A stretch of DNA of 64,000 nucleotides from Pseudomonas akapageensis (GCF_011355085.1 NZ_VXCP01000014.1:1-64000); one strand, 5' to 3'. Positions 45,655 to 54,975 are shown, counted from the first letter of the stretch. Notes: a model not told the origin generated them from the sequence alone. Translations and numbers: made by a program.

Positions 45655-46545
45655 ATGAATCAAAAGACGTTACCCCCACTCAATTGGCTTCGTGCGTTTG
45701 AAGTATCCGCCCGTTGTCTGAACTTCACCCATGCGGCCGAAGAGTTGTGTTTGACCCAGGGGGCGATCAGCCAACAAATCCGCCAACTGGAAAGCCACCT
45801 GGGTGTGGCACTTTTCAAGCGCCTGCCGCGTGGATTGAGTTTGACCGAAGAAGGCCAGTCTTACTTGCCGGTCGTGCAGGATGCGATCACTCGGCTGGCA
45901 GTCGGTACTAATGAGATCTTCGGCCAGCACAAACGGCGACCAATCAAGGTGCGTGGCAGCCTGTCTTTTTTCGTGCACTGGCTGGCGCCGAAGCTGGTCG
46001 ACTTCAGCCAGGCTCATCCCCATGTGGACATCCGCTACATCAGCAATATCTGGGTCAAGGAACTCGACGGCGAGGACGACATGGAAATCCGCTGGGGGCA
46101 TGGTCAATGGCCGGGTCTGGTGTCCCAGCGCCTGACCTGGGACACCCTGTTTCCGGTTTGCTCGCCTGAGTTGATGGCGCGCTCACCGTTGCTGGTACCC
46201 GGCGATGTCGCGCAGCACCCTTTGCTCCACGTGTTGGGCTACGAGGAAGGCTGGGGCTACTGGTTGAAAAGGGTGGGCGCGGACGCCGTCGACTTTTCCA
46301 CAGGGATGCAATTCGACACCCTCATTTCGACGCTGCGCATGGCCGAACTGGGGCAGGGCATCGCGTTGGCTCGCTCGTCCATGGTCGATGAGATGCTCAA
46401 GGACGGCCGGCTGATCGAACCTTTTGCGCGGAGGATCGAGGCCAGCGAATCGTTTTACCTGGTCCGTGATTCAGGCGCCGATCAGCATCCCGACGCGGTC
46501 ATGTTTTCCACCTGGCTGGTCGAGCAGGCACATCGTTACAAATGA
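45655..46545 (+). CDS. LysR-type transcriptional regulator (GcvA-like)
   Basis: 296 aa from the ATG at 45655 (GAGG upstream; an in-frame GTG lies three codons earlier). N-terminal helix-turn-helix LNFTHAAEELCLTQGAISQQIRQLESHLGVALFKRL. The effector domain begins VRGSLSFFVHWLAPKLVDFSQAHP. Encoded on the same strand between the permease and threonine synthase genes and overlapping the frame of the latter, so it is part of the module it likely controls. Confidence 0.88.
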   Translation: MNQKTLPPLNWLRAFEVSARCLNFTHAAEELCLTQGAISQQIRQLESHLGVALFKRLPRGLSLTEEGQSYLPVVQDAITRLAVGTNEIFGQHKRRPIKVRGSLSFFVHWLAPKLVDFSQAHPHVDIRYISNIWVKELDGEDDMEIRWGHGQWPGLVSQRLTWDTLFPVCSPELMARSPLLVPGDVAQHPLLHVLGYEEGWGYWLKRVGADAVDFSTGMQFDTLISTLRMAELGQGIALARSSMVDEMLKDGRLIEPFARRIEASESFYLVRDSGADQHPDAVMFSTWLVEQAHRYK

Positions 46546-46562
46546 GTGGCCGGAGTAAACCT

Positions 46563-47942
46563 ATGCACTATGTAAGCACACGAAGCTCGGCTGTTCAGGC
46601 CGACTTCGAGAAGATTGTATTGTCCGGGATTGCCGAGGACGGCGGGCTCTATGTGCCGGTCAGCCTGCCGGTGTTCAGTGCGCAGGAGATCGCCAACTGG
46701 TCCTGGTTGCCCTACGACGAACTGGCCTACCGCGTCATGAGCCCTTTTGTTGGCGAGTCGATACCGGAGGCAGACTTCAAACACCTGCTCAAGGATGCCT
46801 ACAGCACCTTCAGCCATCGCTCCATCGCGCCGTTGCATCAGGTCGACCGCAATGAGTGGGTGCTGGAACTGTTCCATGGGCCCACCCGCGCTTCGAAAGA
46901 TTTCGCGGCGCAACTACAGGGGCGTCTGGTCGAGTATTTTCTCGGCAAGCGCAAGCAGCGGGCGGTGATGTTGGGTGCGACCAACGGTGATACCGGCCTT
47001 GCCGCGATCGAGGCGTTCAAGGACTGCAATGAAACAGCCGTCGTGGTGTTCTACCCGCAAACCGGTGTGCCTGAGGATCAGCTGCAGCATTTGCAGGCGG
47101 CCACTCACCCACGGTTGTTCAAGTTCGCCGTGAACGGCAGCTTCGACGATTGCCAGACGATCGTCGCGCAACTGTTCCAACACTGGCCATTAACACAATG
47201 CCAGGCGATCAGTTTCAACTCGAACAACTGGGTCAGTGTGATGGCTCAGTTGGCGTTTTATTTTCACGCTGCCCTGCAACTGGGTGGCGGCCAGCGACCC
47301 ATAGGATTCAGCGTGCCGGCGGCCAGCTTCGCGGAAGTCTATGCCGGTTATATTGCGCAAAAAATGGGCTTGCCGATCAATCAGATCATCGTCGCCACCA
47401 ACCAGAACGATGCGTTGCATCAGCTGTTTCTGAAGAATCACTACTCCAGGTTGCGGGCGAACAAGACCCTGTCGCCAGCCATGGACCTGTCGATATTCGC
47501 CAACCTCGAGCGCTTTGTGTGGGAGCTCTATGGGCACGATGACCAGGCGGTGAGCGGGCTGATGAAAGAATTCGAGTCCAGTGGCGAGATGACGATCGCC
47601 AATGAGTTCTGGTTGCAGGCACGGATGATCATCGATTCCTACTCGGTCAGCGATGACGAGACCCTGAATGAAATCACCACGCTGCACCGGGACACCGGTT
47701 ATGTCATCGACCCGCACACCGCCACCGGTGTACTGGCCGCGCGGCTCTACCGACGGAGCATGGTCGCGCCCATGGTGACCCTGGGCGAGATTTCGCCGGT
47801 CAAATCGGCGGCACTGCTGGGGGAACTGGGGATCATGCCGGCGTCGACGCGAAGCATCCCGGTGGCGCAACCACAGCAGCAGGCCTGGCGCATTGAGCGC
47901 GACGATCTTGCAACCATTCACCAGGTGCTGAGCGGCCTGTGA
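46563..47942 (+). CDS. thrC: Threonine synthase
   Basis: 459 aa from the ATG at 46563 (MHYVSTR, the usual ThrC opening, with GGAG upstream). PLP lysine Lys112 in LFHGPTRASKDFAAQ; phosphate-binding MLGATNGDTG follows. It converts O-phosphohomoserine to threonine. The housekeeping thrC of pseudomonads normally sits after hom in a different locus, so this is probably a second, specialised copy. It differs at conserved sites (GPTRASKD instead of GPTLAFKD). Surrounded by transport and regulatory genes, which points to a catabolic or salvage role. Confidence 0.85.
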   Translation: MHYVSTRSSAVQADFEKIVLSGIAEDGGLYVPVSLPVFSAQEIANWSWLPYDELAYRVMSPFVGESIPEADFKHLLKDAYSTFSHRSIAPLHQVDRNEWVLELFHGPTRASKDFAAQLQGRLVEYFLGKRKQRAVMLGATNGDTGLAAIEAFKDCNETAVVVFYPQTGVPEDQLQHLQAATHPRLFKFAVNGSFDDCQTIVAQLFQHWPLTQCQAISFNSNNWVSVMAQLAFYFHAALQLGGGQRPIGFSVPAASFAEVYAGYIAQKMGLPINQIIVATNQNDALHQLFLKNHYSRLRANKTLSPAMDLSIFANLERFVWELYGHDDQAVSGLMKEFESSGEMTIANEFWLQARMIIDSYSVSDDETLNEITTLHRDTGYVIDPHTATGVLAARLYRRSMVAPMVTLGEISPVKSAALLGELGIMPASTRSIPVAQPQQQAWRIERDDLATIHQVLSGL

Positions 47943-47961
47943 GGACGCAGCAGGGGGCTCA

Positions 47962-48399
47962 ATGAAGCGAATTCTGGATCCTCTCGATGAGCGCATCATC
48001 GCCGAGCTCACCGTGAATGCCCGGGCGGCCCATGCCGAGCTCGCCACCAAGGTGAACCTGTCACGTAATGCCGTGCGCCAGCGAATCGAACGACTCGAAC
48101 GTGATGGCGCCATCCAGGGCTATACGATACGTACAGGCGACGGTCGCCAACCGTCGGCAAATATCAATGCGGTGATTTTCGTCTATCGCTATGACCGCAT
48201 GCGCGGCGCGGATGTTTTGCAGGCACTCAAGAAAATACCGGAGATCATCCAGTGCGATGTGATGAGCGGGGAATTCGATCTGATGGTTCGTGTCGGTGCT
48301 TCCAGCCCCGAGCGGGTGCATAAAGTCTGGAATGAAATATCCGCCATGGCGGGGGTGGAAAACACCGTGACTTCGTTTGTGTTGTCCGCTGTTGTTTAA
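47962..48399 (+). CDS. Lrp/AsnC-family regulator
   Basis: 145 aa. N-terminal winged helix (LDERIIAELTVNARAAHAELATKVNLSRNAVRQRIERLERDGAIQGYTI) and C-terminal RAM ligand-binding domain (VIFVYRYDRMRGADVLQALKKIPEIIQCDVMSGEFDLMVRVGA). It senses amino acids as an octamer. 19 bp after the threonine synthase gene; probably regulates this module together with the LysR protein. Confidence 0.92.
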   Translation: MKRILDPLDERIIAELTVNARAAHAELATKVNLSRNAVRQRIERLERDGAIQGYTIRTGDGRQPSANINAVIFVYRYDRMRGADVLQALKKIPEIIQCDVMSGEFDLMVRVGASSPERVHKVWNEISAMAGVENTVTSFVLSAVV

Positions 48400-48471
48400 A
48401 ATCCCTTTCTCTGCCTGCAATCGAGCGGCATTCAGCATGCCAGCGATGGCGTCTTGCCGGGAACGAGGAGT

Positions 48472-48496
48472 AAGCCAACGATTGTTGGCTTTTTTT
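48472..48496 (+). terminator. Rho-independent terminator after the Lrp gene
   Basis: Stem AAGCCAAC / GTTGGCTT (8 bp) with loop GATT and a run of T ending at 48496. It separates the Lrp gene from the homoserine dehydrogenase gene, which must have its own promoter in 48497-48627. Confidence 0.88.
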
Positions 48497-48627
48497 ATGC
48501 CTGTGCACTTTGGCCGGGTGCTGGTTAAAACGACCATGAAATAGAGCAAACAGCCATATTTTACTGCCAGGGCCGCCGTCCTAACCTAGTGCTCATTGAT
48601 TAATGACCCGGATGGAAGGCAACAGAA

Positions 48628-49671
48628 ATGACTGAATACAAGATCGCATTGGTAGGCTTCGGTGGTGTCAATCGCGGGTTGGCCCAACTGATTGCCGAGC
48701 GTAACGAAGCCTGGAAAACCGAACTCGGCTTCACGTTGAAAATCGTCGGTGTCACCGACCTCTTTCTGGGTTCCATCGTTGGCCGCGACGGGCTGGATGC
48801 GGGGCTGCTGGCAAGCCTTCCAGCGGTCAAGGGTGCTCTGGCGCAGTTGCCGGGTGGTACTGCCGAAGCCTTCAATGAAAACGTAATCAAGCAATCCGGC
48901 GCCGACATCATTGCCGAGGCGACCTTCACCAACCCGGTGGACGGCGAGCCGGCCACTTCGTTCTGCCGTTGGGCCCTGGAAGGCGGCAAACATGTGGTCA
49001 CCACCAACAAGGGGCCGATTGCCCTGCATGCCGCTGAATTGAAAGACCTGGCCAAACGCAACAACGTCGCCTTTGAATATGAGGGCTCGGTGATGAGCGG
49101 GACCCCGGTTATCCGCCTGGCTAAACAGTCGCTGGCCGGCGTCTCCATCACCGGCTTCGAGGGGATCCTCAACGGCACGTCCAACTTCGTCCTCACCAGC
49201 ATGGAAGGCGGCCTGGGTTTCGCCGAGGCCGTCAGCAAGGCCCAGGAACTGGGGTATGCCGAGGCCGATCCGACCGCCGATGTCGAAGGGCATGACGTGC
49301 GCCTGAAAGTGGTCATTCTGGCCAATGAATTGCTCGATGCCAAGCTGAGTGTCAGTGATGTCAGCTGCCGGGGTATCTCGGCACTTGGCCTCAGTGATAT
49401 TGAAAGTGCTGTGCAAAAGGGTGCTCGCTGGAAGCTTATCGGTGCCGCCAGGCGCAACGCCGATGGTTCGGTCAGCGCCAGTGTCGAACCGAAGCTGCTG
49501 AACAACGATCACCCGCTGGCGGGCATTTCGGGCGCGATCAATGCGGTGTCGTTCAACACTGAGCTGCTGGGACCGGTCACCGTCTCAGGTCCAGGTGCAG
49601 GCCGTATCGAAACGGCGTTCGCTCTGCTGTCGGACATCATCGCCATTCATAAGTCTGTTTCGACCCATTAA
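48628..49671 (+). CDS. Homoserine dehydrogenase (short form, no ACT domain)
   Basis: 347 aa. NAD(P)-binding VGFGGVNRGLAQLI at residues 9-22, GKHVVTTNKGPIA, catalytic-domain segments FEYEGSVMSGTPVIRL and GILNGTSNFVLTSMEGG with EADPTADVEGHDVRLKVVILAN. Biosynthetic Hom in pseudomonads is ~434 residues with a C-terminal ACT domain for threonine inhibition; this version ends at the catalytic domain, so it should escape feedback. That fits running in the oxidative direction, homoserine to aspartate semialdehyde. The aldehyde dehydrogenase gene follows after 15 bp. Confidence 0.88.
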   Translation: MTEYKIALVGFGGVNRGLAQLIAERNEAWKTELGFTLKIVGVTDLFLGSIVGRDGLDAGLLASLPAVKGALAQLPGGTAEAFNENVIKQSGADIIAEATFTNPVDGEPATSFCRWALEGGKHVVTTNKGPIALHAAELKDLAKRNNVAFEYEGSVMSGTPVIRLAKQSLAGVSITGFEGILNGTSNFVLTSMEGGLGFAEAVSKAQELGYAEADPTADVEGHDVRLKVVILANELLDAKLSVSDVSCRGISALGLSDIESAVQKGARWKLIGAARRNADGSVSASVEPKLLNNDHPLAGISGAINAVSFNTELLGPVTVSGPGAGRIETAFALLSDIIAIHKSVSTH

Positions 49672-49686
49672 GCAGGAGTAGACGTT

Positions 49687-51099
49687 ATGAGCCTATCGCG
49701 CTTGGCCATGGCCGTTGTGGGAAATCAAATCGATGTGCTGAACCCGTTCGACGGAAGCGTCGTCGGGACAGTACCTGAAATGTGTGCGGCTCATGTCCCG
49801 CACTTGCTGGCTCAGGGGCGCAGCGGGGCGCAAGTCTGCGCCGGACTGCCGCGTTATCGCAGGGCACAGATACTCGAACAGGCCGCACGCAACATCGAGC
49901 GCGATGCGGGCTCGTTTGCCCGGCTGATCGTCGATGAAGCCGGCAAAACCATCAGGCAGGCGGAAAAGGAAGTCAAACGGTGCATCAACACCCTCAAGCT
50001 GTCTGCCGAAGAAGCCAAACGCAATGCCGGTGAAGTCGTGCCGTTCGATGCCTATGAAGGTTCCGAGTCTCGGCAGGGATGGTTCTCCAGAGAGCCGCTG
50101 GGCCTGATTGTGGCGATCACACCGTACAACGATCCGTTGAACCTGGTGGCACACAAGCTCGGCCCGGCCATTGCCGGTGGCAACGCCGTCATCCTGAAAC
50201 CCTCCGAGTTGGCGCCGTTGTCGGCGATCAAGCTGGTTGCCTGTCTGGTCGATGCGGGCCTGCCAGCATCGGTAGTCACCGTTGCTACCGGAGGCGCGGA
50301 ACTGGGCAAGGCACTGGTTGCTGCCCGTGAAGTGCGGATGATCTCGTTTACTGGCGGTTTCGTGACTGGCGAACACATTGCCCGCGGCGCTGGCTTGAAG
50401 AAACTGGCCATGGACCTGGGCGGCAATGCACCGGTGATCGTCCTGGACGATTGCGACCTCCAGAGCACTGTCGAGTCCTGTGTCTCGGGTGCATTCTGGG
50501 CTGCCGGGCAGAACTGCATCGGCACCCAACGCTTGTTGATCCAGGCCTCGATTTATGAGGTGTTTCGCGACAAATTCGTTGCGCTGTCGAAGACATTGAT
50601 TGCCGGTAACCCGGCCGCGTCCAGCACGGACATTGGCCCGATGATAACTGTGCAGGCTGCACAGAACGCCGAGGCGGTCGTGTCCGAAGCGCTGCAACAG
50701 GGTGCCAGGCTACTTTGCGGGCACCAACGGGAAGGCGCGTGCTACACCGCGACGGTATTGGAGAAGGTCGATCACGCCAGCCGCTTGTGGCGCAATGAAG
50801 TGTTTGCACCGGTGGTGGTGCTTGAACCCTTTGACACCTTCGATGAAGCCATCGCCCTGGCTAACGAGCCGGAGTACAGCTTGCACGCCGGGATTTTCAC
50901 CAACGATCTGGGCAAGGCCTTGAGCGCTGCGCGGCGGATCGATGCGGGTGGGGTGATGATCAACGATTCGTCCGACTACCGTTTTGACGCCATGCCTTTC
51001 GGTGGCTCGAAATATGGCAGCCTCGGCCGAGAAGGTGTTCGTTTCGCTTACGAGGAAATGACGCAGCCAAAGGTCGTCTGCGTCAACAATCTGTGCTGA
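49687..51099 (+). CDS. Aldehyde dehydrogenase family protein
   Basis: 470 aa. Catalytic Cys277 (AGQNCIGTQ), oxyanion Asn in ITPYNDPLN, cofactor lysine LKPSE. The general-base glutamate usually found in LELGG is Asp here (MDLGG, 243), an unusual change. Belongs to the succinate-semialdehyde/lactaldehyde branch in size. Co-transcribed with homoserine dehydrogenase, so aspartate semialdehyde is a reasonable substrate (giving aspartate), though this is inference. Confidence 0.87.
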   Translation: MSLSRLAMAVVGNQIDVLNPFDGSVVGTVPEMCAAHVPHLLAQGRSGAQVCAGLPRYRRAQILEQAARNIERDAGSFARLIVDEAGKTIRQAEKEVKRCINTLKLSAEEAKRNAGEVVPFDAYEGSESRQGWFSREPLGLIVAITPYNDPLNLVAHKLGPAIAGGNAVILKPSELAPLSAIKLVACLVDAGLPASVVTVATGGAELGKALVAAREVRMISFTGGFVTGEHIARGAGLKKLAMDLGGNAPVIVLDDCDLQSTVESCVSGAFWAAGQNCIGTQRLLIQASIYEVFRDKFVALSKTLIAGNPAASSTDIGPMITVQAAQNAEAVVSEALQQGARLLCGHQREGACYTATVLEKVDHASRLWRNEVFAPVVVLEPFDTFDEAIALANEPEYSLHAGIFTNDLGKALSAARRIDAGGVMINDSSDYRFDAMPFGGSKYGSLGREGVRFAYEEMTQPKVVCVNNLC

Positions 51100-51130
51100 A
51101 CGATTGAAATTCAGGTAGTGCTTATTGTGT

Positions 51131-51163
51131 CGCATTGGGAGGCTTAGTCAGCCACCCAATGCG
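51131..51163. terminator. Bidirectional terminator-like hairpin
   Basis: CGCATTGGG / CCCAATGCG (9-bp stem) encloses a smaller GGCT/AGCC stem, between the convergent aldehyde dehydrogenase and SnoaL-like genes. A second perfect hairpin GGTGAGCT-GAC-AGCTCACC follows at 51180-51198. Confidence 0.7.
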
Positions 51164-51211
51164 TTGTTCTTCGACTTCCGGTGAGCTGACAGCTCACCCT
51201 GCATTGCACCA

Positions 51212-51697
51212 TTACCAACCCAACTGCTTGTTGAACGACAACGCATCATAGTAATCATGCTGTGACGCAATCTTGCCGTCCTTCAACTTGATGAAACTGA
51301 CACCCTTGAAGGACAACGGCTTGTTGGTTGCAGGTGTCTCGGGTGCCCAGGCGCCGGTGTTTTTGCCGTCGAACTGCCATTCGAAGGCAATGTTGTCGCC
51401 GTCGACGATCGGCTGGCCAACCATCTGCCATTTCAAATCCGGCACCGCATCGATAAACAGCTTGATGACTTCGACCCTGGCGGTTTCCCGGCCGACTTTG
51501 GGAACCCCTACCGAGGCGTCCAGAAACTCTCCGTTCTCAGCGAAATACTGGGCTGCTGCATCGGGGTCGTGTTTATTCCATGCGCCCATGTAGGCGTTGA
51601 TCACGTCCAGGGTGTTCTGTTTGTCCGCAGCAACCGAAAACTGGGCAAACAGAAGAAAGGCCAGGATGCTGACTAGTCGAATCGATATCCGGTGCAT
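51212..51697 (-). CDS. Secreted SnoaL-like (NTF2-fold) protein
   Basis: 161 aa. Signal peptide MHRISIRLVSILAFLLFAQF cut after SVAA. The mature part matches the SnoaL-like polyketide cyclase / ester cyclase family of small NTF2-fold proteins (VINAYMGAWNKHDPDAAAQYFAENGEFLDASVG, WQFDGKNTGAWAPETPATNKPLSFKGVSFIKLKDGKIASQHDYYD). The final HDYYD is family-typical. Periplasmic role unknown. It lies 69 bp downstream of the Cache-protein gene on the same strand. Confidence 0.85.
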   Translation of the reverse strand: MHRISIRLVSILAFLLFAQFSVAADKQNTLDVINAYMGAWNKHDPDAAAQYFAENGEFLDASVGVPKVGRETARVEVIKLFIDAVPDLKWQMVGQPIVDGDNIAFEWQFDGKNTGAWAPETPATNKPLSFKGVSFIKLKDGKIASQHDYYDALSFNKQLGW

Positions 51698-51766
51698 GGT
51701 ATTTCCTCTTCGATTATTGCTGTTGTGGGAGAGTCGGAAACAGTTTTGCCCAAGTGGTGCAGCGAC

Positions 51767-52492
51767 CTATCGCGGCACCGGCAGCTCGACCAGCGACCAC
51801 TCGATCGATAGCGGTTTGAGCTTGTGTACTTTGGCGGCAGCAGGGCGGCTGGCCATGTTGCCGACGAACCAGTTCGCCGAATTGGCCGCGACGATCCGGC
51901 CTTCGCCATTGATGATGAATGCCTCGTTTTTCATGCGCAGCAGGCAGCGGGTGAGCAGTTGATCGAATTCGTGCAGGGCAATATCCGCCGCGGCGACGCC
52001 GACGAAATGCCCGCCGGCGAAAATCGGCACGGAGAAGGCCAGTATGTAGAGTTCGGTGCCATAGAGGTCCACGAACGGCCCTTCGATCGAAGCTTCACCC
52101 GTGAGCTTCGGGCGCGTGAACCAGGGCATGCCCTGGTAGTTGTAGAAGCTTTCGCTCTGGCGGTTGAAGTTCAGCATCATGGGGATGACTTTTCCGCTCG
52201 AGGGGCGGTAGAACCATTCGAGGAACATCTCTTGATCGGCGAGTTCCCCCGGTTCCAGCACGACACCGGTCCCATGAATATAGTTGTCGTTTCCTGACAG
52301 GCGCTCTTCGATTGTCGGTTGTAAGAAAGCCAGATCCTTCGACGTCGGTTTTTTGCCTTCGGCGTCAAGCGCGTTCCAGACCGTCACTACCTCTGCGGCC
52401 AGCGTATCGAGTTGCTCGAACACCTTGCACAAGATGTCCTCCAGGCGCTGGGCGCACTGGCCAAGCTCGTCATTCATTGGTGTCGTGATCAT
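51767..52492 (-). CDS. Soluble Cache-domain protein
   Basis: 241 aa. It reads as a double-Cache-like sensor (YIHGTGVVLEPGELADQEMFLEWFY, YNYQGMPWFTRPKLTGEASIEGPFVDLYGTELYILAFSVPIFAGGHFVGVAAADIAL) yet has no signal peptide, no membrane helix and no output domain. The start codon overlaps the GntR stop (ATGA), so the two are translated together. A stand-alone cytoplasmic Cache protein tied to a GntR regulator suggests a ligand-sensing partner for it. Confidence 0.82.
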   Translation of the reverse strand: MITTPMNDELGQCAQRLEDILCKVFEQLDTLAAEVVTVWNALDAEGKKPTSKDLAFLQPTIEERLSGNDNYIHGTGVVLEPGELADQEMFLEWFYRPSSGKVIPMMLNFNRQSESFYNYQGMPWFTRPKLTGEASIEGPFVDLYGTELYILAFSVPIFAGGHFVGVAAADIALHEFDQLLTRCLLRMKNEAFIINGEGRIVAANSANWFVGNMASRPAAAKVHKLKPLSIEWSLVELPVPR

Positions 52493-53244
52493 TGCAATGT
52501 GCTCTCTTGCTGCTCAAGCAGGGCGAAGCGCAGGTCCATCAGGCGCTTGATGCCTTCCTTGATATGGGCCTCTGTCAGGGCCCTGGCCAGATTGGATTCG
52601 CCGGCTACCACGGCCTGCAGGATGGCCCGGTGTTCAGCAATGGCCGTGCTTTTCTGAACATCGGTGGTGGAGATCCATTGCAGCTCGCCCATTTCGGCCT
52701 GCAGGCGCATTTCCGCGTGGGTCAGCCGCACCGATTGGGCGGCCACGGCAATTTCGATATGGAAGCGAGCGTCCGCCCGACGCAGCTCGCTTCGGGTCGT
52801 GGCGTCCTGCAACGCAGTGACGAAATGTTCTAGTCGTTGATGCTGGGCGCTGGAGGATCGGCTGGCGGCCAGGCCGGCGGCAGTCGCTGAAATGGCGATC
52901 TGTTCGTCGCAGAGGTCGCGAAGTTCCAGCGAGCTCATGGCGCTCAACCTGGCCTTGAGAAACTCATCGGAAACTTCCACAGGGGCGCAGACAAAACTGC
53001 CGCCGTTCCTGCCGCGTTTTGTCGCGACAACGCCGCGCTGACGAAGAATGGCCAAGGCATCGCGCAGGGTCACGGTGGCCACGCCAAAACGGGTCGCCAG
53101 TTCGCTTTCGCTGGGCAATTGTTCGCCCACGCCAATCAGGCCCAGTTCGATGACCTCGATCAGCCGGCGAGCCACTTCCTCGGGCTTGCCTTCCTGGCTG
53201 ACCTGCAGCAGGGAAAGGCGGTTCACTTTATTCAGTTGAGTCAT
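52489..53244 (-). CDS. GntR-family regulator with FCD domain
   Basis: 251 aa. N-terminal winged helix (EVIELGLIGVGEQLPSESELATRFGVATVTLRDALAILRQRGVVATKRGRNGGSFV) and an all-helical FCD ligand domain with the metal-site Asp/His residues (RRADARFHIEIAVAAQS, AIAEHRAILQAV). FadR/FCD type. Divergent from the aldehyde dehydrogenase and APC permease genes, which it most likely represses in the absence of the amine or amino-acid substrate. Confidence 0.9.
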   Translation of the reverse strand: MTQLNKVNRLSLLQVSQEGKPEEVARRLIEVIELGLIGVGEQLPSESELATRFGVATVTLRDALAILRQRGVVATKRGRNGGSFVCAPVEVSDEFLKARLSAMSSLELRDLCDEQIAISATAAGLAASRSSSAQHQRLEHFVTALQDATTRSELRRADARFHIEIAVAAQSVRLTHAEMRLQAEMGELQWISTTDVQKSTAIAEHRAILQAVVAGESNLARALTEAHIKEGIKRLMDLRFALLEQQESTLQ

Positions 53245-53470
53245 CTACTCGCCATAAAAAATATGAAACTAGGTTTCTTTTAGTCATATCCAGCCTTTCA
53301 CGCAACAGAAAAGCCCAATTTAAGACGCCGATATGTCGTTTTTAGATAAAAGCGACATGCCGATTGGCAGCTTGAAATTCATAAGATATGGTTTCATATG
53401 TTTAATAAAAAGCCAGGCTCCAGGATCCACCGGGAGCGGTACTGGCCCCGACACAGAGGAATGGCAGGTC
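53245..53470. promoter_or_regulatory. Divergent control region with repeated ATATGAAAC motifs
   Basis: 226 bp between GntR and the aldehyde dehydrogenase. ATATGAAACTAGGTTTC (near 53259, partly palindromic GAAAC-TAG-GTTTC) and an inverted copy GATATGGTTTCATATG (near 53385) are candidate operators for the GntR regulator. Confidence 0.5.
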
Positions 53471-54964
53471 ATGACGAATCCAACCCTAAGCACTTGGGAA
53501 GCTCGCGCTCGAGAACTGAAGATAGAAGGGCGCGCGTTCATCGGTGGGGACTACACCCACGCCATCGAAGGGGAGACCTTCGATTGTCTGAGCCCGATCG
53601 ATGGTCGCCTGCTGACCAAGGTCACCAGCTGCTCGGCCGCCGACGCCGATCGCGCGGTTGAAGTGGCCCGCGCCACATTCGAATCCGGCGTCTGGTCGCG
53701 CATGGCGCCGGCGGACAGAAAGCAGGTGATGATCTGTTTCGCCGAGCTGCTGGAAGCCAATGCCGAGGAACTGGCGCTGCTGGAAACCCTCGACATGGGC
53801 AAGCCGATCAGCGACTCGCTGGCTGTCGACGTGCCGCAAGCCGCACAAGCCCTGAGCTGGAGCGGTGAGGCCATCGACAAGATCTACGACGAAGTCGCTG
53901 CCACCCCCCATGACCAACTCGGTCTGGTGACCCGCGAGCCGGTCGGCGTGGTCGCGGCCATCGTGCCGTGGAACTTCCCGCTGATGATGGCCTGCTGGAA
54001 ACTGGGCCCTGCGCTGTCGACCGGCAACTCGGTGATCCTCAAGCCGTCGGAAAAATCGCCACTGACCGCCATCCGCATCGCCCAACTGGCCATCGAGGCC
54101 GGCATCCCGGCGGGCGTGCTGAACGTGCTACCAGGCTACGGCCACACCGTCGGCAAGGCCCTGGCCCTGCACATGGACGTCGACACCCTGGTGTTCACCG
54201 GTTCGACCAAGATCGCCAAGCAGTTGCTGATCTACTCCGGCGAGTCGAACATGAAGCGCGTCTGGCTGGAAGCCGGCGGCAAGAGCCCGAACATCGTCTT
54301 CGCCGATGCCGCGGACCTGCAAGCCGCCGCCGAATCGGCTGCCGGCGCCATCGCCTTCAACCAGGGTGAAGTCTGCACCGCCGGCTCGCGTCTGCTGGTG
54401 GAGCGTTCGATCAAGGACAAGTTCCTGCCCCTGGTGGTCGAGGCCCTCAAGGGCTGGAAGCCGGGCAACCCGCTGGACCCGGCCACCAACGTCGGTGCCC
54501 TGGTCGATACCCAGCAGATGAACACCGTGCTCTCGTACATCGAGTCCGGCCACAACGAAGGCGCCAAACTGCTGGTGGGCGGCAAGCGCACCCTGCAGGA
54601 AACCGGTGGCACCTACGTCGAACCGACCATCTTCGACGGCGTCAGCAACGCCATGAAGATCGCCCAGGAAGAGATCTTCGGCCCGGTGCTGTCGGTGATC
54701 ACTTTCGATACCGTCGAAGAAGCCATCAACATCGCCAACGACACCCCGTACGGCCTGGCCGCGGCGGTGTGGACCGCCGACATCTCCAAGGCGCACCTGA
54801 CCGCCAGGGCGCTGCGCGCCGGTAGCGTCTGGGTCAACCAGTACGATGGCGGCGACATGACCGCGCCCTTCGGTGGCTTCAAGCAATCGGGCAACGGCCG
54901 CGACAAGTCGCTACATGCGTTCGACAAGTACACCGAGCTGAAAGCTACCTGGATCAAGTTGTAA
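53471..54964 (+). CDS. PuuC/KauB-like aldehyde dehydrogenase
   Basis: 497 aa from the ATG at 53471. Catalytic Cys in NQGEVCTAGSR, base Glu in WLEAGGKSPN, and oxyanion Asn in IVPWNFPLM. Close to gamma-glutamyl-gamma-aminobutyraldehyde / 4-guanidinobutyraldehyde dehydrogenases of polyamine and amine catabolism in length and pattern. Paired with an APC permease 55 bp on and a divergent GntR gene. Confidence 0.92.
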   Translation: MTNPTLSTWEARARELKIEGRAFIGGDYTHAIEGETFDCLSPIDGRLLTKVTSCSAADADRAVEVARATFESGVWSRMAPADRKQVMICFAELLEANAEELALLETLDMGKPISDSLAVDVPQAAQALSWSGEAIDKIYDEVAATPHDQLGLVTREPVGVVAAIVPWNFPLMMACWKLGPALSTGNSVILKPSEKSPLTAIRIAQLAIEAGIPAGVLNVLPGYGHTVGKALALHMDVDTLVFTGSTKIAKQLLIYSGESNMKRVWLEAGGKSPNIVFADAADLQAAAESAAGAIAFNQGEVCTAGSRLLVERSIKDKFLPLVVEALKGWKPGNPLDPATNVGALVDTQQMNTVLSYIESGHNEGAKLLVGGKRTLQETGGTYVEPTIFDGVSNAMKIAQEEIFGPVLSVITFDTVEEAINIANDTPYGLAAAVWTADISKAHLTARALRAGSVWVNQYDGGDMTAPFGGFKQSGNGRDKSLHAFDKYTELKATWIKL

Positions 54965-54975
54965 GTCAGCAAAGC

